Positions 50,101 to 59,100 of a DNA stretch of 64,000 bases are shown one piece after another. The notes beneath the pieces are model-generated. The model was not told the origin of the DNA and did not search any database. It worked only from the letters and a program-made list of their open reading frames with translations. Source of the DNA: Brachyspira hyodysenteriae ATCC 27164 (GTDB taxonomy: Bacteria; Spirochaetota; Brachyspiria; Brachyspirales; Brachyspiraceae); the NCBI RefSeq assembly GCF_001676785.2, contig NZ_CP015910.2, positions 1,364,001 to 1,428,000 on the forward strand, in the 5' to 3' direction. Position numbers and translations under genes: made by a program. Within the stretch, counting starts at the first letter, position 1, and every line of letters begins with the position of its first letter.

Positions 50101-53100
50101 ATGATAGTATAGAATCATTATTTAATGATGAGCTTCAAAAGCTAGAAGGTCTTTTTGATAAAGTAAGAAACGATAATATAGAGTTTAGAGAAAGACTTGA
50201 AAAGCGTATAGAATATTTTGAAGATTCTTGGTCTGACAGTGCTAGAATAAGAGGATTATTCTCTTCTGATATAAGAGATGAAATAGAGAATGTTAAGTCA
50301 TACACAGAATTAAAATTTGAAAATTCTATTAATGAATTAAAAGAAAAAATGGATTCTATGAATGACGACATCGCTGTTTGGAAAGATGAACATATTAATG
50401 ATATGAATGCTAAGATGGAATCTATAAATGCTGACTTGGCTTCATTTAAAGATGAATATTTGAATGAGCTTAAATCAAAAATAGATTCTATGGATAGCGA
50501 TATATTAAGCTGGAAAGATGGAAGAATCAATGAATTATTAGCTCAGTTAGAAGAGGCTAAAAATAACATTGAAAATTATATAGATAATTCAAATGTTAAA
50601 GCTGAAAAATTATTATCTGATATTTTATCAAAAATAGAAGAGAAAGAATCTCATATCTATAATAAATTAGATGAAAAGATATCTGATATAGAAAGCAGAC
50701 TATCTGATACAGATTCAAAACTTAATAATGAAATAAGCAGTAATTTAAATAATCTATATAATACTCTAAATGAGGCTAAAGCAAAATATGATGAAGAAAT
50801 AAAGAATATAGAAAATTACAGAACAGATGAAAACAGTAAATTATTGGAAGATTATCAAAAGCTTATTGATGAGATAAAATCAGGTTATGAGCATTATTCT
50901 AATTTGATAAATGAAACTTATAATAATTCTTTGAATTCTTTGACAGACTACTCTAATTTGGTAAAAGAAGAGATAGAAAAAGCTAGAGAAGAATCAGAAT
51001 CTAAGCATTTGAATAATGAGAAAAACTATATAGATAATTATCTAAAAGAATATTCTGATAAATTAAATAATGAAATATCAGAAAAGATCAATATGCTCAC
51101 AGAAGCTAAAGAACAATTAGATAATATGGTAAAAGAATCTTTTGATAATTTAGAAAATAGCTTTAATGATGCTGTAATTAGATTTGAAGAAGAAACAAGC
51201 AATAAAGTTCTAGAAGCTATTGATAAATTAGAGCAAGAGACAGAAGCTGTACTATTCAAAAAATATATGTCAGCTTTAGATGAGAAGATACATTCTGTAA
51301 ATGAAAAATTAGATAATGAAACTTCTAATTTAAAAGAAAAATATGAAGCTTTAAGCTCTGATTTTGATGATGCTGTTGATATTATAAAGAATTCTATAAT
51401 AGACAGAGATGAATTGATATCATTACATAATGAAGAAAGAAATGCTATCATAGAAAAATTCGAAAATCTTAAAAATGATTTTGAATCTTTCAAAGAATCA
51501 TCATTAAAATTTGATAATGAAGATGTACCTGCTTTATTTGAGAATAAGAAAAAAGAGATAGAGCATATATTTGAAGAGTTTACAAGTGCTGTAGTTGAGA
51601 GAGTTGATATAACTGATGATGAAGTTAATAAATTAAAAGATGCTATTGTTTCTGATAAATTAGATTTATTAGAAAAGATGGATAATTTAGAAGTTGAAAT
51701 AGAATCAGTTAAGAAAGATAATACAGTAGAACAGTTAGCTTTAGAAAAGAAAGCTTTGGAAGATTCTTTCAATGCTATAAAAGCAGATTTTGCTAAACTA
51801 GAAAATTTAGAAAATAACTTGTATCAATTAAAAGAAAATATGTCAGATGTTGATGTATTGTTAAAAGATGAAGTTAAAGCTCTATCAAGCAGATTATCAG
51901 ATTTTGAAGAGAGAATAAAAGATGATATAGTAAGAGATTTAGATGAATATTCTATAGAATTAAATAATCTTACTGATAATGTAGGAAAATTAAATTCAAG
52001 AATAGATGATGTTAAATCACAAATAGAAGATAGCATTAATAAATCTTCTGAATTGGAAACTCTTATTTCTAGTGAAAAAGAAGAATTAGATAATAAACTA
52101 TCTACTATTAAGGATGAGTTAGTATCTAAGTCTGAAAATGATGATACTATAGAGAAATTATTCACTCAAGAAAAAGAAAAATTAAATGAACTTTTCAATC
52201 AAATAAAAGATGATAATAAAGAGTTCAGATATAGATTAGAGAAACGTGTTGCTTATTTTGAGGACACTTGGTCAGACAGCAGCAGATTGAAAAATATTTT
52301 CTCAACTGATATAAGAGAACAATTGGATAATATCAGAAATGATAATGAGATTAAATTTGAAAATTCTATAAATTATTTGAAAGATAAAGTAGAATCTATA
52401 GATAATGATATATCTAATTGGAAAGAAAACACTGTTGATGAATTAGTTAAACAATTAGGTGAAGCTAGAGAAAGCATATCTAATTATTTGAATGATTCAG
52501 AGATAAAAGGAAAAGAATTAGTAGATAATCTTTTATCTAAAATAGATGAAAAAGAAAATAGCATGTATCAGACTTTAGAAGATAAAGAGAAAAACATGTA
52601 TCAAACTTTAGATGATAAAGAAAAGAGTATGTATCAAACTCTAGATGATAGAGCAAGAAACATGTATAAATCTTTAGATGAAAAAGAAAAGTCTATATAT
52701 GAAATCTTAGATAATAAAGTACAGGAAATAGAAAGCAGATTATCTCTTATTGATTCTAAATTGAATGATGATATAACTTCTAACTTAGAAAATCTATATG
52801 ATATGCTAAATGAAGCAGTAGCTAAATATGATGAAGAGATAAAAAATATTGAGCATTATAGATTAGATGAGAATAATAAGATTTTAGATGATATTGATAA
52901 TGTAGGAAAAGAAATAAGATCTTCTTATGAAAATTATTCTAAGCTTATAGAAGAGGTTTATAATAATTCTCTTAATTCATTAAAAGATTATTCTAATTCT
53001 ATTAAAGATGAGATAGAAAAATCAAGAGAAGAAACAGAAGAAAGACACTTGTCTAGTGAGAGAGAATATATTGATGAGTATTTGAAAGGATATTCAGAAA

Positions 53101-56100
53101 AATTAGAATCTCAAGTATCTGATAAGATAAATATATTGAATAATGCTAAAACTGATTTAGATAATATGTTAAAATCTTCTTTTGATGATTTAGAAGCAAG
53201 ATTTAATGAATCTATGACTAAGTTTGAAGAATCTTCAAATAACAGAGTATTCAAAACTTTACAAGATATAGAGAAAAAAGCTGATGATGTAATTTATGGA
53301 AACAATTATATCTACAAGATAGAAGATAAAGTAAAAGACTTCTATGGTAAAATAGATACTAAACTACTTCATTTTGCTGATAGATATGATACTTTAGAGA
53401 AAAAGATATATGATTTAGAGAGCAATCAAAATTATATATTCAGACTCGAAGATAAAATTAGAGATTTGAATGAAAAGCTAGATGATAGAATAACAAATGT
53501 TAATGAAAGATATGATAATTTAAGAAAATCTTTTGATGATAAATTTGTTCATATAGAAAGTGCTGTATTGAATAATGAGCAAGTTCAGAAATTGAGAGAT
53601 GATTTCATTATTTTCAAAGATGATGTATTGAAAGCTAATAGAGATAATATACCAGAGCTATTCAATAAAGAAAAAGAAAAATTTGAAGAGTTATTTAATT
53701 CGTTCGCTAATGATATAATATCTAAATTAGATACTTCTAATGCTAATATAGAAGAGTTCAAAAATACTATGTATGATGAAAAGAATTCTATATTAGAAAA
53801 TATGGAATCATTTAGATATGAGTTAGATGAATTAAAGAACAATGATTCTATTGAAGCTTTAGAAGCTGAGAAAGCTAGATTAGAAGATACTTTCAATTCT
53901 TTCAGAGAAGAATTTGAAAGACTTTATGATTTGGAAAGTGAAGTTTATAATTTGAAAAGTAATTTAGATGGTGTTGATTCTAATTTAAGAAGCGATGTTG
54001 ATAAATTATTTGATGAAGTTTCTGAGTTTAAATATGCTTTAGAAGAAAAAATAGATATTTTAGAAGATAATACAGTTTCTAGAGATTTATTTGATGATGA
54101 CAGAGAAAAATTATATTCTTTATATGATGAACTTGAAGCAGGAAATAAAGACTTTAAAGATTTAATGGATAAGAGAATAAGTTATTTTGAAGATACTTGG
54201 TCTGATCCTAATAAGGCTTTAAAACTTTATGAAAATGCTTTAACACCTGAAGTAGATAATTTGAAATCTGAAATACTTTCTAATGTAAAAGATCAAGTAA
54301 ATGAAATAGAAAAGAACTTATCTGTTTGGAAAGATGATAATTTGTCTCTTCTTTTAGAGCAATTAAAAGAGGCTAAAGAAAATATCGATAACTTTATAGA
54401 AAGTTCTAAAGACAAGAAGAATGGTATTATTGCCAAAATGATATCTTCTATAAAAGAGGAAATATTAGGCAAAGAAAGTGAGATAAATACTCGTCTTGAA
54501 GAAAAACTTTCTTCTGTTAATGAAAGAATTGCTGATTTAGAAAATAGATTAACTTCTGATGTTAGCAGATTTAATAATATGATATCTGAAGCAGTTGATA
54601 AATATGAAGATGAGCTTAAGAATATAGAATCTTATAGATTAGAAGAAAATGAATCTATAATGAGAAATTTGGAAGATATTGGAAGAAATATAATTTCAAA
54701 TTATGATAATTATTCTAAAATGCTAGATTCTGTTTATGAGAATAATAAAAATGCTTTAGATGAGTATTCAAACAGCTTAAGAATAGAAATAGAAAAAGCT
54801 AGAGTTGATACTAATAAAGGTTATATAGATGAATATTTGAGTGAATATTCTTCTAAAGTAGAGGCTGATATAAAAGAAAGACTAGAAGAGCTTGAGAAAA
54901 ATAAATATAATTTAGATGTTATGATAAATGATTCATTTAATAATTTGAATCAAAGTATTAATAATGCAGTATCTAAAATGATAGAAGATTCTGATTCTAA
55001 ATTAAGAGATGTTATAGATAATTTAGAAGTTCAGATAAATGATCTTATAGCTAATAAAGAAGAAGAAATAGTTAGCAGAATATCAGCTTATGAAACAGAT
55101 CTAAAAAATGAACAGTATTCTTCACTTGAAGATATTAAAAATGAGTTATTAGGTCTTTATAATGAGTTTAAAGAGAATGTTAATTATGATAATTTGAAAG
55201 ATATATCTGAAAAATTAGATAGTATAGAAACTTCATTGTTAGAAGTTAATACTCAATTAGAAAATAAAGCTAAAGATATTTCTGATAGAATAGATTTAGA
55301 AAAAGAAGAATTATATGCTTCTGTTAATAAATTGTCTTCAGAATTTGAAGATTTCAAATCAAATATAGATGACAGATTCAAAACTCAAGTAAGCGATTTT
55401 GTATCTAATAATGAGCATATATTATCACTCTTTGGTGAATATAGTGAGAAAATTTCTTCTGTAACTAATATATTGGAAGACATAGAAAATGTTAAAGTAT
55501 CTTTAATTGAAGAAATAAATAAAGTAAAAGAAGAAATAGATAATAAATATTCAAGTCTTACTAAAGATTTTGATAAATCAATAGATGATATAAAAGATGC
55601 TGTATTAGATAAGAATAATATACTTCAATATTATATAAATGAAAAAGAATTGTTATGGAAAGAGATTGATGCTTTGAAAGCTACTTTTGCTTCAATGAAA
55701 GATAATATATTGAATGCTAATGAAGCAGTTGCTAAATATGCTCCTTCTATCATTGATAGTGAGAAAGTTCGTATACAGTCTGTTATAGACGATGTATTTG
55801 AAACTTTAAGTGCTAAAATAAATAATAATGAAGACAGTATTTCTAATTTAGAATCTTCTTTCTCTGAATATAAATCTCTTATATCAGATGCTATAGACGG
55901 ATTTAAAGATGAAATTTCTTCTATAAGAAATAGTAATAACTATGATGATTTAATTGAAGAGAGAAATAGATTGGAAGAATCATTTAATTCTCTTAAAGAT
56001 GATTTCTCAAAAATAGAAGATTTGGAAAAAGATTTACATCTTGTTAAAGCTAAGTTAAAAGGTGATGACAGCAGCTTGATTGATGAAGTTATGAGACTTT

Positions 56101-59100
56101 CTGATGAGCTTGAAATCTTGAAAGATAATGTATCAAATATGAATAATACAGATAATAATGTAAATGATAATAATGATATTGATGCTATTTATGAAGATTT
56201 CAAACAGTTAAATGAAAGTTTAGAATCATTCAAAGAAACTGTTATTCCTCAATTATCTACTTTTAGTAAATTGGAAGATAAGATATCAGAAAATAGAGAG
56301 GAAATCTATAAATATATCAATAGTATAATGTATTCTTTACCTGAAGCTTATATAAGCAGAGAAGAGATATCTAATTTAGAAAATAAATTATATGATATAT
56401 TTAATAACTTCAATGACGGCATAGTATCTATAAAGAATGATTTAGTCTCTAATATAGAGAAAGACACTAAAGATTTCAAAGATAGAATAGAAAAGAGAAT
56501 AGAGTTCTTTGAAGATGCATGGTCTAGTGAAGAAAAATTAGTAGAATTATACGGCAATATAATAGCTGATAATTTTGATGTATTAAAACAAGGTTTAGAA
56601 TCACAATTCAATGATTCATTTGCTGAGTTCAAAGACAAAATAGATAATATGCAAAATGATTTGAATAGCTGGAAGTCTTCTAATCTTGATGCTATAACAG
56701 AGACATTGGATAATGCTAAAGATATAGCTGCTGACAATACTGATTATTCTGAAATCAAGTCTATGATAGAAACATTGAAAGAGGATATATATAATAAACA
56801 ATTAGAGTTAGAAAATGACTTTAATACTAAATTAGAAGAAGGTATTTCAAATATAGAATTACAGATAAATACATTCGATGATAGAATTAAAGATTTAGAG
56901 TATAGTCAGGATACATTAGGTTCTGATTTAGCTCTATACAAAGAAAAATTGGATTCTATATTAAATGATTATGAGGACAAAGTAAAATCTAAAGTTATTA
57001 ATCTTCAAAATAGTTTGAAAACAGAAGAGAAAAATACTATAGATTATATAGAAAATAATATAAGTTCTATAAAAGATGATATTAACAGTTCTAGCAAAGG
57101 AGTAGAATTAAAAATAAAAGCTTTAGAATCTTATATAAGTAAAATAAATAATGATCTTAATACTAATACATTGAAACTTTCTAATGAATTAGCTAAGGAT
57201 AAAAAAGATCTGCTTGATACTATAGATGGTTTGAGAAAAGAGGTTTATAATAAAATAACCGAGGAAGTATCAAATAAAGATTCAGAGCTTTTGAAAGACT
57301 TCGAAGAGTTTAAAAATGAAATAATAAATGCAGTTCCTAATATGGATGAGCTTGCAGAACTTTTCGTATCTGAAAAAGAAGATATAACAAATGAGTTTGA
57401 GGAGTTAAAAAATGAGCTTCTCAGCACTCAATCTGACAATAAAAATTTTGCTCAAATGTTTGAAGAAGAAAAAGCAAAATTGATAGATGAGCTTGATCAT
57501 TTCAAATCAGCTGTAAGAGTTGAGTATATATCTGCTGAGGAAAGATTCGAAGCACTTAAGAAAGATTATATGAATAACTTGAATAATCTTTTAGATGTTG
57601 AAAAAGCAGATTTGGAATCTTCATTTGAAGAGATAAGAAAAGAACTTAATAATATAAAAGACAGTTCTTTATCAAAAGAAGAAATAGAGAAACTTATAGA
57701 TAGCTATAAGAATGAAATAAGTTCTTCTATTAATAATAAAAAAGTTGAAGTTTCTGAAAATGTAGAAGCTGGAAATGTTGATACTTCTTATGTAGAAAAA
57801 TTGATAGAAGATGAAAGAGCTAGAATAAATGAAACATTAGAATCATTTAGAAAAAATATAGAGGAAAACTACTCTACTGTTGAAGCAGTTGCTGAAGTTC
57901 TTTCTAAAGAGCAGGATGCTGTTGAAGCTAAGTTATTGGGTATGAAAGAAGATATACTTAGCGAAATGCCTACTTTAGAAAATATAAGTCAGATATTTGT
58001 AGATGAGAAAGAGAATCTAAAAGAAGAACTTAGAGATGAATTTGTATCTTTAAGAGATGAAATATTAGGTTCTGTTCCTACTAATAATGATTTAGCTAAT
58101 ATGGCTCAGCAGTACGGTGCTAAAATTAGAGATGACTTCCAAATATTAGAGCAGGATTTCTCTGAAAGCATAAAAAGATACAAAGAAAATTTATCTAATG
58201 AAATGCTTGGATTTAGAAATGAGTTTAATGACAGAATAGCTAATATCAGAGATTTGGCAGAGGCTTTACAGGCTGAAAGAGATAGATTGATGGCTGAAAT
58301 AGATGATATTAAACTTAAATATGAAAGCGGAAGCATATATTCTAGTGAGGCTTTAAATAACATAGAGGGCGACAGAGATAGACTTGTAAATGAATTTATA
58401 AACTTTAGAAAATCCATAGTTGAACTTATCAAAGAACAAGATGAAACTATGTCTATGTTTAATAAAGAGAAAATTAATATCATTGACAGTATAGAAGCTT
58501 TGAAAAATCAAATTTCATTTGATACTATAAGCAGAGATGATGTTGCTGCTATGATTGAAGAAGAAAGAAGACAGGTTACTGAAATGTTTGAAAGCATACA
58601 AAATGATTCTATAGATACTGATTTGAGATATCTTACAGATTCATTCAGAGATGATATCATAAAAGTATTTGAAGAATCTAATGATGAGTTCAGAAAACGT
58701 GTAGAAGCTAGAATAGTTCATTTTGAAGATGCTTATGCTTCACCTGATAGAATAAAAGAATTCTATAAAGATGCTATACTTTCTGAAGTAGACAGCTTGA
58801 GAAGTGATGCAGAACAGATACTTATAGATTTAAATGATAAGGTAGAAAATGCAAAAGAACAGATAAATGTATTAGAAAATGATAGAGTAAAAGACATAAT
58901 CAATAAAATAGATGAAGCAGAAAATGATATTAATTCTTTAATAAATACTATAAAAGCTAATATTAAAGAACAAGAAAATGAGCTTAGAATGTTGAGCCAA
59001 TCTCAGAAACATATATCTCAGGAAGTAGAGACTGTTCGCAGAGAGAGAGAAGCTCTTATGGATATGGTTAAAAACTCTGATATAAACATAAGAAACAAGC

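Larger units (their letters stand above)
40975..58754 (+). repeat. long internal repeats of the giant gene, about 1.9-2.3 kb each
   Basis: The FEDxWSD block recurs nine times, its first codon at 42474, 44340, 46299, 48201, 50214, 52254, 54183, 56505 and 58719 (residues 1431 to 6846). Intervals are 622, 653, 634, 671, 680, 643, 774 and 738 residues. The NYIDEYL block recurs eight times from 41232, and IPALF-type blocks with the conserved proline occur in seven of the units. Order within a unit is YIDEYL, LDRDELIEL, IPALFxEEK, NYIKDVI, FEDTWSD, SWKDxRINEL, KYDEEIKNIE. Units two to five are most alike; the last two are most diverged and have lost blocks. Confidence 0.85.

Noticed and set aside
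52545-52709. Tandem 33-base units considered as a CRISPR array
   Set aside because: Units are contiguous, in frame, without spacers, and code for hendecads of the giant protein.
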